From contig CACXVH010000004.1 of the NCBI GenBank assembly GCA_902771095.1, forward strand, positions 1 through 39,930: a DNA stretch of 39,930 nucleotides, given 5' to 3'. The translations under genes were made by a program, and so were the position numbers. This document shows, piece after piece, positions 7,994 to 17,963 of the stretch. This DNA is from an uncultured Pseudomonadota bacterium. Lineage in GTDB: Bacteria; Pseudomonadota; Alphaproteobacteria; Rs-D84. The notes under the pieces are model-generated. The model did not search any database and was not told the origin of the DNA. It saw only the letters and a list, made by a program, of their open reading frames with translations. Positions within the stretch are counted from its first letter, which is position 1. Every line of letters starts with the position of its first letter.

Positions 7994-8695
7994 TTATTTG
8001 CTTTTCTTTTCGCTGCTGCCGGCATATTCAGTCGGACGCGCCATTTCGGACGCCAGCTTTTCTTTGTTAACAACATCACCAGTATAAATCCAAACCTTTA
8101 CACCGATAACACCGTATGTTGTTTTTGCTTGAATTGCAGCATAGTCAATATCAGCACGCAATGTATGCAAAGGAATGCGACCTTCGCGAATTTGTTCGCT
8201 ACGCGCAATTTCTGCACCATTCAAACGACCAGAACACATAACTTTGATACCTTGGGCACCTGCTTTCAAAGCATTTTGAACAGCTTTTTTCATAGCGCGT
8301 TTAAATGAAACACGACCTTCGATTTGCTGAGCAATGTTTTGTGCGACCAATTGTGCATTCAAATCTGGACGACGAACTTCATAGATGTTAACAACAACTT
8401 GATCGTTCTTGACCAATTTTTTGATATCATTACGCAATGCTTCGATATCAGCACCATTTTTACCAATAATCATACCAGGTCTGGATGTGTGGATAGTGAT
8501 AACTACTTTTTTAGCAAAACGTTCAATAACAGTTTTTGCCAATCCTGCTTTCTTTAATTTCTTTTCAACGAATTTACGGATTTTATCATCTTCTGCTACC
8601 AATGCCGCATAATCTTTCTTACCAGCAATCCAGCGAGAATCTGTGATTTTATTTATAAATTCGCGTAATGAAATCGGCGATACTTTCTGTCCCAT
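7994..8695 (-). CDS. rpsC: 30S ribosomal protein S3
   Basis: S3 forms the mRNA entry channel with S4 and S5 and takes part in mRNA unwinding. The 233-residue product starts [11 protein letters not shown]. It contains the KH domain core [21 protein letters not shown] and the C-terminal S3 signature ([12 protein letters not shown].. [13 protein letters not shown]). The usual [10 protein letters not shown] strand follows. A short serine- and lysine-rich tail ends it. It is 26 bases upstream of rplP. Confidence 0.97.
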   Translation of the reverse strand: MGQKVSPISLREFINKITDSRWIAGKKDYAALVAEDDKIRKFVEKKLKKAGLAKTVIERFAKKVVITIHTSRPGMIIGKNGADIEALRNDIKKLVKNDQVVVNIYEVRRPDLNAQLVAQNIAQQIEGRVSFKRAMKKAVQNALKAGAQGIKVMCSGRLNGAEIARSEQIREGRIPLHTLRADIDYAAIQAKTTYGVIGVKVWIYTGDVVNKEKLASEMARPTEYAGSSEKKSK

Positions 8696-8710
8696 TTTTT
8701 CACTCCACTT

Positions 8711-9106
8711 TTATTTTGTTACTTTTTTAGTTTTTTTCTTTTCAGGAGCCGCCCCACTTTCCAAAACTATTGTCAGATTAGAAAATGGTTTCAAAATTGG
8801 ACGCGCACTTCCACGAGGTCCTGGCATGATACGTTTCATTGTCAAAGCTTTGCCGCACCAGATTTCTTTGATGAACAAAGTATCAACTGGCAAATTTTTG
8901 TTGTGTTCCGCATTTGCAACGGCAGACAACAAAGTTTTCAAAACTTCATCAGAAACGCGTTTCTTTGAAAATTTCAAAACGTCCACAGCACGATCAACAG
9001 GCAAGCCGCGAACCATATCACAAACCAGATTTAATTTCTGGTGGCTGATGCGAATCATTTTATTGAACGCACGCACTTGATTGTCTTTTATTCCATATCT
9101 TGTCAT
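8711..9106 (-). CDS. rplV: 50S ribosomal protein L22
   Basis: L22 reaches from the solvent side into the exit tunnel, where its beta-hairpin forms part of the constriction. The 131-residue product has the family helices (VRAFNKMIRISHQKLNLVCDMVRG) and the hairpin-strand region GKALTMKRIMPGPRGSARPILKP. The C-terminal SNLTIVLE strand is followed by a lysine-rich extension (EKKKTKKVTK). It lies 11 bases after rpsS. Confidence 0.96.
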   Translation of the reverse strand: MTRYGIKDNQVRAFNKMIRISHQKLNLVCDMVRGLPVDRAVDVLKFSKKRVSDEVLKTLLSAVANAEHNKNLPVDTLFIKEIWCGKALTMKRIMPGPRGSARPILKPFSNLTIVLESGAAPEKKKTKKVTK

Positions 9107-9117
9107 GTCAACCTACC

Positions 9118-9396
9118 TTATTTTGCTGCTGCTTTCTTGTTTGCGGCATGACCTTTGAAAGTACGAGTTGGAGCAAATTCACCCAATTTATGTCCAATCA
9201 TATCTTCTACGACAGACACAGGAATAAATTTGTTTCCATTATGAACTTCAAATGTCAAACCAACCATTGGTGGTACAATTGTACTTCCACGTGACCATGT
9301 TTTAATAGGTTTATGGTCATCTTTTTCAATAGCCACCGCTACCTTTTTCAAGATAGATGGGTGAACATAAGGACCTTTCCATACTGAACGAGACAT
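9118..9396 (-). CDS. rpsS: 30S ribosomal protein S19
   Basis: S19 of the 30S head forms bridges to the 50S central protuberance and partners S13. The 92-residue product starts [11 protein letters not shown], with the diagnostic [22 protein letters not shown] and [18 protein letters not shown]. The length is normal. It lies 13 bases after rplB in the classic S10 order. Confidence 0.97.
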   Translation of the reverse strand: MSRSVWKGPYVHPSILKKVAVAIEKDDHKPIKTWSRGSTIVPPMVGLTFEVHNGNKFIPVSVVEDMIGHKLGEFAPTRTFKGHAANKKAAAK

Positions 9397-9409
9397 TTTA
9401 CACTCCTAT

Positions 9410-10243
9410 TTATTTCTTCTTTGCCAAATGTCTGCTGCGGATAATCATCTTTGCAGTACGTTTATTGCTACGCGTACGATATCCCTTGGCTGGAATACCT
9501 GTGCGGGATACAGGTTCATGTCCTTTGGAATGACCGTTACCACCACCCATTGGGTGATCGTTCGGGTTCATTGCCATACCACGTGTAGATGGGCGAATTC
9601 CCAACCAACGTGCACGACCCGCTTTACCCAAATTGACATTGCGTTGGTCAGGGTTAGAAACACTTCCAACTGTTGCCAAACATTCAGAATGAACTTTGCG
9701 TAACTCACCGCTGTTCATTTTAATCTGGGCATACACACCATCTTTACCCATCAATTGGGCATAACAACCAGCACTGCGCGCCAATTGACCGCCAGCGCCT
9801 GGTTTTAATTCTACATTATGAACAATCGTTCCGATTGGCATATTTTTCAATGGCATTGCATTACCTGGTTTAATATCTTCACGTGTTCCAGAAATAACTG
9901 TATCACCTGGTTTCAAATCACGTGGTGCCAAGATATAAGAACGAACACCATCTTTGTATTCAATCAATGCAATGAACGCGGTACGGTTTGGATCATATTC
10001 TAAACGAACCACTGTTGCAGGAATATCTTTTTTCTTGCGGTCAAAATCAATCAAACGATATTTACGTTTGTGCCCACCACCCTGGTGTGGAACAGTGACA
10101 TGACCAAAATTATTACGTCCACCTTTGGACTTTAAACCAACAGTCAAAGATTTTTCAGGTGCACCTTTGTGCAATTCACTATGGTCAATCAATGTTAAAC
10201 CACGTGTTCCTGGGGTTGTTGGCTTGTAATGTTTTAATGCCAT
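9410..10243 (-). CDS. rplB: 50S ribosomal protein L2
   Basis: L2 is one of the largest 50S proteins and is needed for subunit joining and peptidyl-transferase function. The 277-residue product starts [15 protein letters not shown]. The C-terminal RNA-binding region contains the conserved VAMNPNDHP-type motif (here [15 protein letters not shown]) with the histidine implicated near the peptidyl-transferase centre. The basic end [15 protein letters not shown] is normal. It lies 71 bases after rplW. Confidence 0.97.
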   Translation of the reverse strand: MALKHYKPTTPGTRGLTLIDHSELHKGAPEKSLTVGLKSKGGRNNFGHVTVPHQGGGHKRKYRLIDFDRKKKDIPATVVRLEYDPNRTAFIALIEYKDGVRSYILAPRDLKPGDTVISGTREDIKPGNAMPLKNMPIGTIVHNVELKPGAGGQLARSAGCYAQLMGKDGVYAQIKMNSGELRKVHSECLATVGSVSNPDQRNVNLGKAGRARWLGIRPSTRGMAMNPNDHPMGGGNGHSKGHEPVSRTGIPAKGYRTRSNKRTAKMIIRSRHLAKKK

Positions 10244-10314
10244 TTTATTTTACCTTTGTTTATGTTTTGACACTAACATCCGAAAATACGGGTTCTCTGC
10301 CAAAACGTTCATCT

Positions 10315-10641
10315 TTACATATCAGTTGCCAAATCTAATTTTGCGTCTTTTGGCAAAGATACATATGCTTTTTTAACTTTGCGTTGTGTTCCAGTGCTGC
10401 GACCACGGAAAGTTTTAACTTTACCTTTTGTGATAACAATATTGATTTTGGTTGGTTTGATACCAAACAAAATTTCAACCGCTTTCGCAACATCTTCTTT
10501 GGTTGCAGACATTGCAACTTCGAATACAACACCATTGCTTTCGGATAACTTTGCAGCTTTTTCCGAAACGATTGGACGACGCAAAACATCATATGTTTCT
10601 GCGCGTGCAACTAATTTCTTTTGTACTTTTTTTTCTGCCAT
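10315..10641 (-). CDS. rplW: 50S ribosomal protein L23
   Basis: L23 is the docking site for trigger factor and the signal-recognition particle at the tunnel exit. The 108-residue product has RPIVSEKAAKLSESN, the helix TKEDVAKAVEILFGIKP, and the loop-strand part GKVKTFRGRSTGTQRKVKKAYVSL. A short lysine-rich N-terminal extension (MAEKKVQKKL) resembles that of L29 here. It lies 17 bases after rplD. Confidence 0.96.
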   Translation of the reverse strand: MAEKKVQKKLVARAETYDVLRRPIVSEKAAKLSESNGVVFEVAMSATKEDVAKAVEILFGIKPTKINIVITKGKVKTFRGRSTGTQRKVKKAYVSLPKDAKLDLATDM

Positions 10642-10658
10642 ATCTTCAAACCTTTAAT

Positions 10659-11279
10659 TTAAGCCAATCTTGCTTCTACTGCCTTAACAGCATCTGCTGT
10701 CAAAACCAATTTATCGTGTTTCAAGATATCCAAAACATTCAAACCAATTGTTGGTAATACATCAACATTGATAATGTTCGCAGCAGATTTCTTGAAGTTT
10801 TCATCCAAACTTTCAGCGCCAACAAACAAAGCAGAACCAATATTCATTTTTTTCAATTGTTTCGCCAAAACGCTTGTTTTTGCTTCTTTCATTTTTTCAC
10901 TGTCGATAACAATCAGTGAACCTTCTTTTACCTTTGAAGACAAAGCCATCTTTAATCCCAAAGAACGAATTTTCTTTGGTAAATCAGTACCGTGATCACG
11001 AACAACAGGTCCATGAACCACACCACCGCCACGCATGTGAACATTATATCTTTCACCTTCACGTGCATTACCTGTTTTCTTTTGTTTAAATGCTTTTTTA
11101 CCACTTCCTGCAACATCAGACACAGTTTTAACTGCGTGAGTTCCAGCGCGCGCATTCGCACGTTGCCATGTCACAACACGGTGCAAAATGTCTGCACGTG
11201 GATCAATTCCAAAGATGCTGTCTTGCAAAGTTGCTTTACCGACTGCTTTGCCATCTAAATTTAAAATTTCTACTTGCAT
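10659..11279 (-). CDS. rplD: 50S ribosomal protein L4
   Basis: L4 helps form the exit-tunnel constriction; in E. coli it represses the S10 operon. I chose the ATG at 11279 (MQVEILN) because AAAGGTG is six bases away, whereas the ATG at 11288 sits almost on it. The product is 206 residues. The tunnel loop is recognisable (TWQRANARAGTHAVKTVSDVAGSGKKAFKQK), with the conserved GGGVVHGPVVRDH after it. The C-terminal globular part is normal. Confidence 0.95.
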   Translation of the reverse strand: MQVEILNLDGKAVGKATLQDSIFGIDPRADILHRVVTWQRANARAGTHAVKTVSDVAGSGKKAFKQKKTGNAREGERYNVHMRGGGVVHGPVVRDHGTDLPKKIRSLGLKMALSSKVKEGSLIVIDSEKMKEAKTSVLAKQLKKMNIGSALFVGAESLDENFKKSAANIINVDVLPTIGLNVLDILKHDKLVLTADAVKAVEARLA

Positions 11280-11301
11280 TTCATTCACCTTTATTGTGTC
11301 G

Positions 11302-12009
11302 TTATGCTTGTTCAGCTTCGTTTACAGGTTCCGCAGTTTGTTCAACAAATGTAGGAACTGGTAATTTATCTTGGACTTTTTTTATCGCATCGCTTACCAA
11401 CACAAATGTGCCATTGCTACCTGGGACTGCGCCTTCTACAAATATAAGATTGTCGTTCAAATCTGTTCCGAAAACTTTCAAATTTTGAACTGTGACAGTT
11501 TCATTACCCATTTGACCGGACATCTTTTTACCTTTTAAAACACGACCTGGCCATTCACGCATACCTGTACCACCCAAAGAACGGTGTGCTTTTAAAACAC
11601 CGTGGGAAGCTTCTTTACCGCCAAAATTATGACGTTTCATAGCACCTTGGAAGCCCTTACCTTTGCTGGTCGCTTGAACATCAACATATTGACCTGCAAT
11701 AAAATGTGCGGCAGATAATTGTGTTCCACTTGGAATTACACAATCATCGGAAACACGGAATTCTACAACCTTGCGATAAGGTTTTATACCCGCTTTTTCT
11801 GCTGCTTTTGCTTGTGGTTTTGCAACATGTTTTGCCTTTGCTTCACGCAAACCCAAAATATTTGCGACATAACCATTTTTTTCCATTGTACGATTTCCAA
11901 TAACAGCACAATCTCCAACAGATAAAACTGTTACTGCATGGGCAACACCACCTTCATCATAAAGACGGGTCATCCCTATTTTTGTTGTAATTAATCCGCT
12001 ACGTTTCAT
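11302..12009 (-). CDS. rplC: 50S ribosomal protein L3
   Basis: L3 is an assembly-initiator protein whose long loop reaches the peptidyl-transferase centre. I chose the ATG at 12009 (MKRSGLITTKIGMTR); AAAGGCG precedes it, and the frame upstream to 12048 does not look like L3. The product is 235 residues. The central loop has SLGGTGMREWPGRVLKGKKMSGQMG, the family hallmark and the region methylated in relatives. A short acidic extension ends the protein (EPVNEAEQA). Confidence 0.95.
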   Translation of the reverse strand: MKRSGLITTKIGMTRLYDEGGVAHAVTVLSVGDCAVIGNRTMEKNGYVANILGLREAKAKHVAKPQAKAAEKAGIKPYRKVVEFRVSDDCVIPSGTQLSAAHFIAGQYVDVQATSKGKGFQGAMKRHNFGGKEASHGVLKAHRSLGGTGMREWPGRVLKGKKMSGQMGNETVTVQNLKVFGTDLNDNLIFVEGAVPGSNGTFVLVSDAIKKVQDKLPVPTFVEQTAEPVNEAEQA

Positions 12010-12065
12010 TTTTTCGCCTTTTTTGTCAGTGGTTAATGGATTTCTCATCCACTAACATACACATT

Positions 12066-12377
12066 TTATAATTTAATTTTTACATCAACACCAGATGCCA
12101 AATCCAACTTCATCAGTGCATCGACTGTCTGAGGGGTTGGGTTAACAATATCGACAACCGCTTTATGATTACGGATTTCGAATTGTTCACGTGATTTTTT
12201 ATCAACGTGTGGAGAACGGTTCACTGTAAACTTTTTAATCAAAGTTGGCAAGCGAACGGGTCCAACGACATCCGCGCCTGTGCGCTTTGCTGTTTTGACT
12301 ATTTCTTCTACTGATTCCATCAAGACCCTGTGGTCGAATGCTATCAATTTGATGCGAATCTTAGATGCTGGTACCAT
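12066..12377 (-). CDS. rpsJ: 30S ribosomal protein S10
   Basis: S10 of the 30S head, also known as the transcription-antitermination factor NusE. The 103-residue product contains [21 protein letters not shown] and the long loop [31 protein letters not shown] (residues 40-70). It ends in the usual VDVKIKL strand. It opens the S10 section of the cluster. The 79 bases between it and tuf contain an 11-bp hairpin described separately. Confidence 0.97.
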   Translation of the reverse strand: MVPASKIRIKLIAFDHRVLMESVEEIVKTAKRTGADVVGPVRLPTLIKKFTVNRSPHVDKKSREQFEIRNHKAVVDIVNPTPQTVDALMKLDLASGVDVKIKL

Positions 12378-12411
12378 TGTTCGTTTTCCTTATTTTTTTA
12401 TTCTTTTATTG

Positions 12412-12448
12412 TTTTGCGGGCCAAAGGATAAACCACAGGCCCGCAAAA
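12412..12448 (-). promoter_or_regulatory. Perfect 11-bp hairpin between tuf and rpsJ
   Basis: TTTTGCGGGCC (12412-12422) pairs perfectly with GGCCCGCAAAA (12438-12448) around a 15-base loop. On the transcribed strand the stem is followed by an A-rich, not U-rich, sequence. It therefore looks like an mRNA processing, stability or weak-pause site at the str/S10 border, not a standard terminator. Confidence 0.55.
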
Positions 12449-12456
12449 ATCAACAA

Positions 12457-13644
12457 TTATTTAACAATTTTTGATACAACACCTGCACCAACTGTGCGTC
12501 CGCCTTCACGGATAGCAAAGCGGCGACCTTCGCTCATAGCAATAGGTGCAATTAATTGCACACTGATGCGAACGTTATCACCTGGCAAGACCATTTCTTT
12601 GTCTGCTGGCAAAGTGATTGTACCTGTTACGTCTGTTGTGCTGAAATAGAACTGTGGACGATAGTTAGAGAAGAACGCTGTATGACGGCCACCTTCTTCT
12701 TTCGTCAAAATATAAACTTCAGCTTCAAATTCTGTATGTGGAGTGATAGAACCTGGTTTGCAGATAATTTGACCACGTTCCACATCTTCTTTCTTGGTTC
12801 CACGCAACAACAAACCAACGTTATCACCGGCTTCACCTTGATCCAACAATTTGCGGAACATTTCAACGCCAGTCACAGTTGTTTTTTGTGTTGGTTTCAA
12901 ACCAACGATTTCACATTCATCACCAACTTTGATGACACCAGATTCTACACGACCTGTTACCACTGTACCACGACCTGTGATAGAGAACACGTCTTCAATT
13001 GGCATCAAGAAAGGTTTATCAATTGGACGATCCGGCATTGGGATGTATGAATCGCATGCTGCCAACAAAGCATCAATAGATTCTTTGCCCAAACCATCTT
13101 TCTTTTCTTCCAAAGCGGAAATCGCGGAACCACGAATGATTGGTGCATTGTCGCCATCAAAGTCATTAGCAGACAACAATTCACGAATTTCCATTTCGAC
13201 CAATTCCAACAATTCAGGATCATTTGCCAAATCGCATTTATTCAAATAAACTACGATTTTTGGAATACCCACCTGACGTGCCAACAAGATGTGTTCACGT
13301 GTTTGTGGCATTGGACCATCAGTTGCAGCAACCACCAAAATTGCACCGTCCATCTGCGCAGCACCGGTAATCATGTTTTTAACATAGTCCGCGTGTCCTG
13401 GGCAGTCAACGTGAGCATAGTGACGATTTGCTGTTTCATATTCAACGTGTGCAGTATTAATAGTTATACCGCGAGCTTTTTCTTCTGGTGCGTTATCGAT
13501 TTGATCAACACCTTTTTGAGCGTCAATACCAACGCCATAGTAATGAACGATAGCAGCAGTTAATGTTGTTTTACCGTGGTCAACGTGACCGATGGTTCCA
13601 ATATTAACATGAGGTTTTGTTCTTACATACTTTTCTTTTGCCAT
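12457..13644 (-). CDS. tuf: Elongation factor Tu
   Basis: EF-Tu delivers aminoacyl-tRNA to the ribosomal A site as a GTP complex. The 395-residue product has the full GTPase set: GHVDHGKT near residue 20, the switch I segment [13 protein letters not shown], and NKCD. Domains 2 and 3 are complete ([13 protein letters not shown], and the end [15 protein letters not shown]). It lies 39 bases after fusA, the classical str arrangement, and has a GGAG ribosome-binding site. Confidence 0.98.
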   Translation of the reverse strand: MAKEKYVRTKPHVNIGTIGHVDHGKTTLTAAIVHYYGVGIDAQKGVDQIDNAPEEKARGITINTAHVEYETANRHYAHVDCPGHADYVKNMITGAAQMDGAILVVAATDGPMPQTREHILLARQVGIPKIVVYLNKCDLANDPELLELVEMEIRELLSANDFDGDNAPIIRGSAISALEEKKDGLGKESIDALLAACDSYIPMPDRPIDKPFLMPIEDVFSITGRGTVVTGRVESGVIKVGDECEIVGLKPTQKTTVTGVEMFRKLLDQGEAGDNVGLLLRGTKKEDVERGQIICKPGSITPHTEFEAEVYILTKEEGGRHTAFFSNYRPQFYFSTTDVTGTITLPADKEMVLPGDNVRISVQLIAPIAMSEGRRFAIREGGRTVGAGVVSKIVK

Positions 13645-13683
13645 GGTTTTCTCCTTGGGCTGTTAGTTATTATAAGTTTGTAA

Positions 13684-15765
13684 TTATTTTGTCATTTTTT
13701 TGATTACTTCGTCAGCAACATTTTGTGGAACTTCGTCATAGTGGGACAATTCCATATAAGGATTTGCACGCCCCTGGGACAAAGAACGCAATGTTTTGAC
13801 ATACCCGAACAAATTCGCCAGTGGGACAAACGCAGTAATTAACTGGCTGCCAAATCTGGTTTCGATACCATTGATTTGTCCGCGACGACTGTTCAGGTCG
13901 CCTATAATGTCACCGACGTATTCTTCTGGCGTATTAACAGCCAGTTTCATAATCGGTTCCAATAATTTCGGTGATGCTTTCTTCATCGCTTCGCGGAAGC
14001 AAGCACGCGCCGCAATTTCAAAGCACAACACATTAGAGTCAACTTCGTGATATTTACCATCTACCAATGTGGCCTTGAAATCTACAGTTGGATAGCCAAT
14101 CAAAACACCTGTTTGTTGTGCTATCTTCAAACCTTTTTCTACACCTGGGATGTATTCTTTTGGAATTGCACCACCAACAATCTTGTTTTCGAATTCATAT
14201 CCCTGCCCTGGTTCCAATGGTTCAAATTGGATTTTAACCTGAGCATATTGACCAGAACCACCAGATTGTTTTTTATGTGTATATTCTTCCAAAACTGGTT
14301 TGCGGAATGTTTCGCGGTAAGCGATGCGTGGTTCACCAACATTAACATCGACTTTGAATTCACGCAACAATCTGTCCACCAAAATTTCCAAATGCAATTC
14401 ACCAACACCTGCCAAAATTGTTTGACCAGATTCTTCGTCCACAGATACGCGGAACGATGGGTCTTCTTTGGCCAATGCTTGTAATCCAAGTGACATTTTT
14501 TCAATATCCGCCTTGGTCTTTGGTTCGACCGCAATAGAAATAACTGGTTCTGGAACATGGATTGATTCCAAAATAATCGGATTTGCTTCATCGCAAAGTG
14601 TATCACCAGTAATTGTTTCTTTCATACCGACAAGGGTGATAATATCACCAGCAGATGCTTCTTTGATTTCTTCGCGCGCATTAGCATGCATTAATAACAT
14701 ACGACCAACGCGTTCGCGTTTATCACGATTAGAATTATAGATATAAGAACCAGATTGTAATTTACCAGAATAAATACGGATAAACATCAAATTTCCAACG
14801 AATGGATCGTTTGCAACTTTGAACGCCAGCGCACTAAATGGTTCTTTTGGATCCGCATGACGTTCTGCTTCTGTTTCACCGTCCATTTTTGTTCCCTTAA
14901 TTGCAGGGATATCCAATGGAGATGGCAAATAATCAACAATAGCATCCAACAATGGTTGAACACCTTTGTTTTTAAATGCAGTTCCACACAACACAGGAAC
15001 AAAATTTTGTGCAATTGTTCCCTTGCGCAACAATTTTTTGATTGTCGCAACATCTGGGACTTTGCCTTCCATATATTCTTCCATGATTGTGTCGTCCAAT
15101 GTTACAACTTCTTCAATCAATTTGTTGTGTAATTCTTCTGCTTTTTCTTTTAAATCTTCTGGGATTGGTTCTGTTTTTGGATGCGAACCGTTTTCGTCTT
15201 CCCAAATAATACCCTTCATTTCGACGACATCGACCACACCCTTAAAGTCCTGTTCTTCACCGATTGGGAAATTAACAACCAATGGATTTGCGCCCAATCT
15301 TTCGCGTATCATATCAACACAGCGGAAGAAGTTTGCACCTGTTCTGTCCATCTTATTAATAAAGCAAATACGCGGAACATTATAACGGTCTGCCTGGCGC
15401 CACACAGTTTCTGTTTGTGGTTGTACCCCAGACACAGATTCAAACACAGCGACCGCACCGTCCAATACACGAAGTGAACGTTCCACTTCCATTGTAAAGT
15501 CCACGTGTCCCGGTGTATCAATCAAGTTAATACGATGATCGCGCCAAAAACAAGTTGTCGCAGCCGAAGTAATTGTAATACCGCGTTCCTGTTCTTGAAC
15601 CATCCAGTCCATAGTTGCGGCACCATCGTGCACTTCACCAATTTTATAAGTTTTACCTGTATAGAACAAAATACGTTCCGAAGTTGTTGTTTTACCAGCG
15701 TCAATATGGGCCATAATCCCAATATTGCGATACATATCTAAGCTTGCGGTTTTTCCAACTGACAT
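13684..15765 (-). CDS. fusA: Elongation factor G
   Basis: EF-G is the GTPase that drives translocation and, with RRF, ribosome recycling. The 693-residue product has AHIDAGKTT in the P-loop region, switch I with [13 protein letters not shown], and [10 protein letters not shown]. The C-terminal domains IV and V are complete ([46 protein letters not shown]). The length is normal for the canonical single-copy form. It is 29 bases after rpsG. Confidence 0.98.
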   Translation of the reverse strand: MSVGKTASLDMYRNIGIMAHIDAGKTTTSERILFYTGKTYKIGEVHDGAATMDWMVQEQERGITITSAATTCFWRDHRINLIDTPGHVDFTMEVERSLRVLDGAVAVFESVSGVQPQTETVWRQADRYNVPRICFINKMDRTGANFFRCVDMIRERLGANPLVVNFPIGEEQDFKGVVDVVEMKGIIWEDENGSHPKTEPIPEDLKEKAEELHNKLIEEVVTLDDTIMEEYMEGKVPDVATIKKLLRKGTIAQNFVPVLCGTAFKNKGVQPLLDAIVDYLPSPLDIPAIKGTKMDGETEAERHADPKEPFSALAFKVANDPFVGNLMFIRIYSGKLQSGSYIYNSNRDKRERVGRMLLMHANAREEIKEASAGDIITLVGMKETITGDTLCDEANPIILESIHVPEPVISIAVEPKTKADIEKMSLGLQALAKEDPSFRVSVDEESGQTILAGVGELHLEILVDRLLREFKVDVNVGEPRIAYRETFRKPVLEEYTHKKQSGGSGQYAQVKIQFEPLEPGQGYEFENKIVGGAIPKEYIPGVEKGLKIAQQTGVLIGYPTVDFKATLVDGKYHEVDSNVLCFEIAARACFREAMKKASPKLLEPIMKLAVNTPEEYVGDIIGDLNSRRGQINGIETRFGSQLITAFVPLANLFGYVKTLRSLSQGRANPYMELSHYDEVPQNVADEVIKKMTK

Positions 15766-15794
15766 TTGTCTTTCCTTATTTCCTTTTTATATTA

Positions 15795-16268
15795 TTACCA
15801 ACGGAAGTGAGCAAACGCTTTATTTGCCTCTGCCATTCTATGAGTGTCTAATTTCTTCTTAAATGCACCACCTTGACCGTTAAGTGCATCACGCAATTCA
15901 CCGAATAATCTCTCTTCCATAGAACGTTCACCGCGTTTACGTGCAAACATAACCAACCAACGCAAAGCCAAAGTTTGTTGACGTTCTGGACGAACTTCAA
16001 CAGGAACTTGATAAGTTGCACCGCCAACACGACGCCCCTTAACTTCGACAGATGGTTTCAAAGCATCCACCGCTTCCAAAAAAGTAGTTAATTCATCTTT
16101 ATCTTTGGCGATAGTTTTCAATTTATCCATTGCACCATATACAATATTTTCAGCAACTTCTTTTTTACCATCCCACATAACAACATTAATACATTTTGCA
16201 ACGACCAGATTATGATATTTAGAATCTGGCAAGATTTCACGTTTTGTTGCAGCTTTACGTCTTGACAT
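15795..16268 (-). CDS. rpsG: 30S ribosomal protein S7
   Basis: S7 nucleates assembly of the 30S head; in E. coli it represses the str operon at the rpsL-rpsG junction. The 157-residue product starts [20 protein letters not shown]. It has the signatures [23 protein letters not shown] and the RNA-binding end [12 protein letters not shown]. It lies 65 bases after rpsL. The gap contains short complementary blocks around TTTGGG/CCCAAA that could form a junction hairpin. Confidence 0.97.
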   Translation of the reverse strand: MSRRKAATKREILPDSKYHNLVVAKCINVVMWDGKKEVAENIVYGAMDKLKTIAKDKDELTTFLEAVDALKPSVEVKGRRVGGATYQVPVEVRPERQQTLALRWLVMFARKRGERSMEERLFGELRDALNGQGGAFKKKLDTHRMAEANKAFAHFRW

Positions 16269-16333
16269 ATTTAAATTCCTTTTTGTTTCTTCACTTGGTT
16301 TCCCAAATTACTCACACCCCAAATGGATGTGTA

Positions 16334-16708
16334 TTATTTCTTTGCGCCTTTGGCACCATACAAGGAACGACCTTGCTTTCTGCTTTCGACGCCCTTGGTA
16401 TCAAGGACACCACGAATGATGTGATATTTCACACCTGGTAAATCCTTTACACGACCACCACGAATCATAACAACACTGTGTTCCTGTAAGTTATGACCTT
16501 CGCCAGGAATGTATGCAGTCACTTCGCGACCATTAGCCAATTTAACACGCGCAACCTTACGTTGGGCAGAGTTAGGTTTTTTAGGTGTAGTTGTATAAAC
16601 ACGTGTGCAAACACCGCGTTTTTGTGGATTTTCCATCATATCAGGCGCAGTAGATTTCACAGCGACTTTTCTACGTGGTTTCCGAATCAGTTGATTTACT
16701 GTTGGCAT
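16334..16708 (-). CDS. rpsL: 30S ribosomal protein S12
   Basis: S12 is an accuracy protein near the decoding centre. The 124-residue product starts [14 protein letters not shown], with [20 protein letters not shown]. The two lysines of PKKPNSA and the [16 protein letters not shown] segment are those normally found in streptomycin-sensitive strains. The stretch SAQRK has Gln where Leu is usual. It is the first gene of the cluster, with its promoter and a structured leader of about 140 bases immediately upstream. Confidence 0.97.
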   Translation of the reverse strand: MPTVNQLIRKPRRKVAVKSTAPDMMENPQKRGVCTRVYTTTPKKPNSAQRKVARVKLANGREVTAYIPGEGHNLQEHSVVMIRGGRVKDLPGVKYHIIRGVLDTKGVESRKQGRSLYGAKGAKK

Positions 16709-16758
16709 TCAAAATCTCTTTGTTTTTATTCTCTTTTTTTCCATACGAAACCCACAAG

Positions 16759-16797
16759 CAGACTTATTTCAACGCGTAACGCGTGATTATAAATCTG
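16759..16797 (-). promoter_or_regulatory. Structured rpsL leader, nested hairpin
   Basis: On the transcript an outer nine-pair stem (CAGATTTAT with ATAAGTCTG, one G-U pair) encloses an inner ACGCG-TTA-CGCGT hairpin (16772-16784). It lies 51-89 bases before the rpsL start. It is a candidate autoregulatory or antitermination site; no known element is recognised. Confidence 0.5.
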
Positions 16798-16811
16798 ACG
16801 AAACATGCAGA

Positions 16812-16847
16812 TTTCTGTGCTTCTTGCTTTCCTTATTTACACAGAAA
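16812..16847 (-). promoter_or_regulatory. 5' end of the rpsL leader, alternative pairings
   Basis: TTTCTGTG (16812-16819) can pair with CACAGAAA (16840-16847). A second segment, GCTTTC (16826-16831), can instead pair with GAAAGC (16844-16849). The two stems share 16844-16847 and exclude each other. They start within a base or two of the predicted transcription start. Confidence 0.4.
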
Positions 16848-16855
16848 GCAAAAAC

Positions 16856-16883
16856 ATTATATCTCTAACCTTTGAATTGTCAA
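16856..16883 (-). promoter_or_regulatory. rpsL: Promoter of the ribosomal cluster
   Basis: A perfect TTGACA (16883-16878) and a perfect TATAAT (16861-16856) are separated by 16 bases on the minus strand. The predicted start is near 16849. It is among the best sigma-70 matches in the window, as suits a ribosomal operon. Confidence 0.85.
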
Positions 16884-16987
16884 GGAAAATTCTGCATTTT
16901 TTCGTATAAAAACCGCTGAAAATCTATGTTTTGATACACGAACCTGTCGACAAACCAATTTTGTGTCAAAACAACAAAATAATCAAT

Positions 16988-17017
16988 AAAAAAAAAGCCC
17001 GACCAATCGGCCGGACT
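16988..17017 (-). terminator. Terminator of the outer-membrane gene at 17041
   Basis: A nine-pair stem (GTCCGGCC.. with GGTCGGGC, including G-U pairs) and GATT loop are followed on the minus strand by nine T (16996-16988). It separates the gene above from the rpsL promoter region. The 332 bases from 16709 to 17040 hold only this terminator plus the rpsL promoter and leader. Confidence 0.85.
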
Positions 17018-17040
17018 TTTTCATATTGTTTTCTGATTGA

Positions 17041-17832
17041 TTAGAAATCGATACCGAATTTAGCACCGAAACCAAAACCATCTTCAGCTTCCCATTTACC
17101 TGCTGAAACGTGGTTGATTTCTTTTGTGACATAAACGCCAACATATTTTGTTGAGTCAATGTTCAAATTCAAGCCAGCGCTCAAATCCCAAGAACCAGCT
17201 GCTTCTGCTCTGCTGTAATGATCCATAACTTTGTAGTAATCAGCAGAAACAATTCCGGACCAATAATCACTCATTCTCCAGAAACCGCTGAAGCCAAGAT
17301 TAACGATGTGGTTTGCCCACATTTCATCTTCGTTCCAGTTGAAAGATTCTGTATTAGCATAAATCAAGTTCAAACGACCCATCAATGTCCAATCTTTTTG
17401 AACATATCCGCCGCGAACACCAGCTGTCCACATATAGAATGTTGCATCTTTGTCCAAAAAGTCAGTGTGATATGCACGCATTGCATCAACACCATAACCT
17501 GCTGTCAAATCTAATTTCCATGCACCATCGCCGATTACACGATATTTTGCATCCAAAGCAACTTCGTTCCAAGATGTTGTATCAAAAGCATCCATTTCAG
17601 AAACAGATGTTTCCAAACCAACCATCAATCTATCTGTGATGCCATATCCGAAATATTCACCCAATGTTGCTTCATTAGTTGATTGGGAATTAGATTCCAA
17701 ATATGTTTCACTTACGAAATGATTTTCTTGTGGCATATACAATGGATTGCCATCTAAAACATTCTTTGCAGCCGCTTGTGCGCCAGAAACAGCAAACACA
17801 GCCAACAAAGATGTCAATGCTATTTTTTTCAT
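17041..17832 (-). CDS. Outer-membrane beta-barrel-like protein, paralogue 1
   Basis: A 263-residue exported protein, probably a small outer-membrane barrel. Residues 1-21 are a clear signal peptide (MKKIALTSLLAVFAVSGAQAA). The mature part alternates polar and aromatic residues in strand-like segments. It ends in phenylalanine (GFGFGAKFGIDF), the usual outer-membrane insertion signal recognised by the Bam complex. The next gene upstream is a paralogue with the same signal peptide and C-terminus. The transport role is unknown; no porin family can be named with confidence. A 5'-leader hairpin and an extended -10 lie upstream, and a strong terminator follows. Both genes are monocistronic. Confidence 0.8.
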   Translation of the reverse strand: MKKIALTSLLAVFAVSGAQAAAKNVLDGNPLYMPQENHFVSETYLESNSQSTNEATLGEYFGYGITDRLMVGLETSVSEMDAFDTTSWNEVALDAKYRVIGDGAWKLDLTAGYGVDAMRAYHTDFLDKDATFYMWTAGVRGGYVQKDWTLMGRLNLIYANTESFNWNEDEMWANHIVNLGFSGFWRMSDYWSGIVSADYYKVMDHYSRAEAAGSWDLSAGLNLNIDSTKYVGVYVTKEINHVSAGKWEAEDGFGFGAKFGIDF

Positions 17833-17859
17833 ATTTTGTCCTTTTTTTATTGTTTCACA

Positions 17860-17878
17860 CTAGAACATTTTCATCTAG
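17860..17878 (-). promoter_or_regulatory. 5'-leader hairpin of paralogue 1
   Basis: CTAGA/TCTAG stem with a nine-base loop in the untranslated leader, upstream of an AAGGAC ribosome-binding site. The sister gene also has a leader hairpin (18782-18800), so they may protect these mRNAs from 5'-end decay. Confidence 0.4.
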
Positions 17879-17886
17879 TTATAGGT

Positions 17887-17895
17887 ATTGTATCA
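17887..17895 (-). promoter_or_regulatory. Extended -10 promoter of paralogue 1
   Basis: The minus strand reads TGA-TACAAT with no good -35. It lies just downstream of the terminator of paralogue 2. Confidence 0.45.
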
Positions 17896-17917
17896 TATAT
17901 TTTTTTAAATTCCCAGC

Positions 17918-17943
17918 AAAAAAAACAGGTCCGCTTGGACCTG
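17918..17943 (-). terminator. Terminator of outer-membrane paralogue 2
   Basis: CAGGTCC/GGACCTG stem with a four-base loop, followed on the minus strand by eight T. It lies just after the stop of the gene at 17964. Confidence 0.9.
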
Positions 17944-17963
17944 CTTTTTTAACTTGACATAGA

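Noticed and set aside
16709-16850. A small RNA gene or riboswitch upstream of rpsL
   Set aside because: No known riboswitch core or RNA family is recognised. The structures lie in the leader of rpsL, so they are reported only as leader structure.
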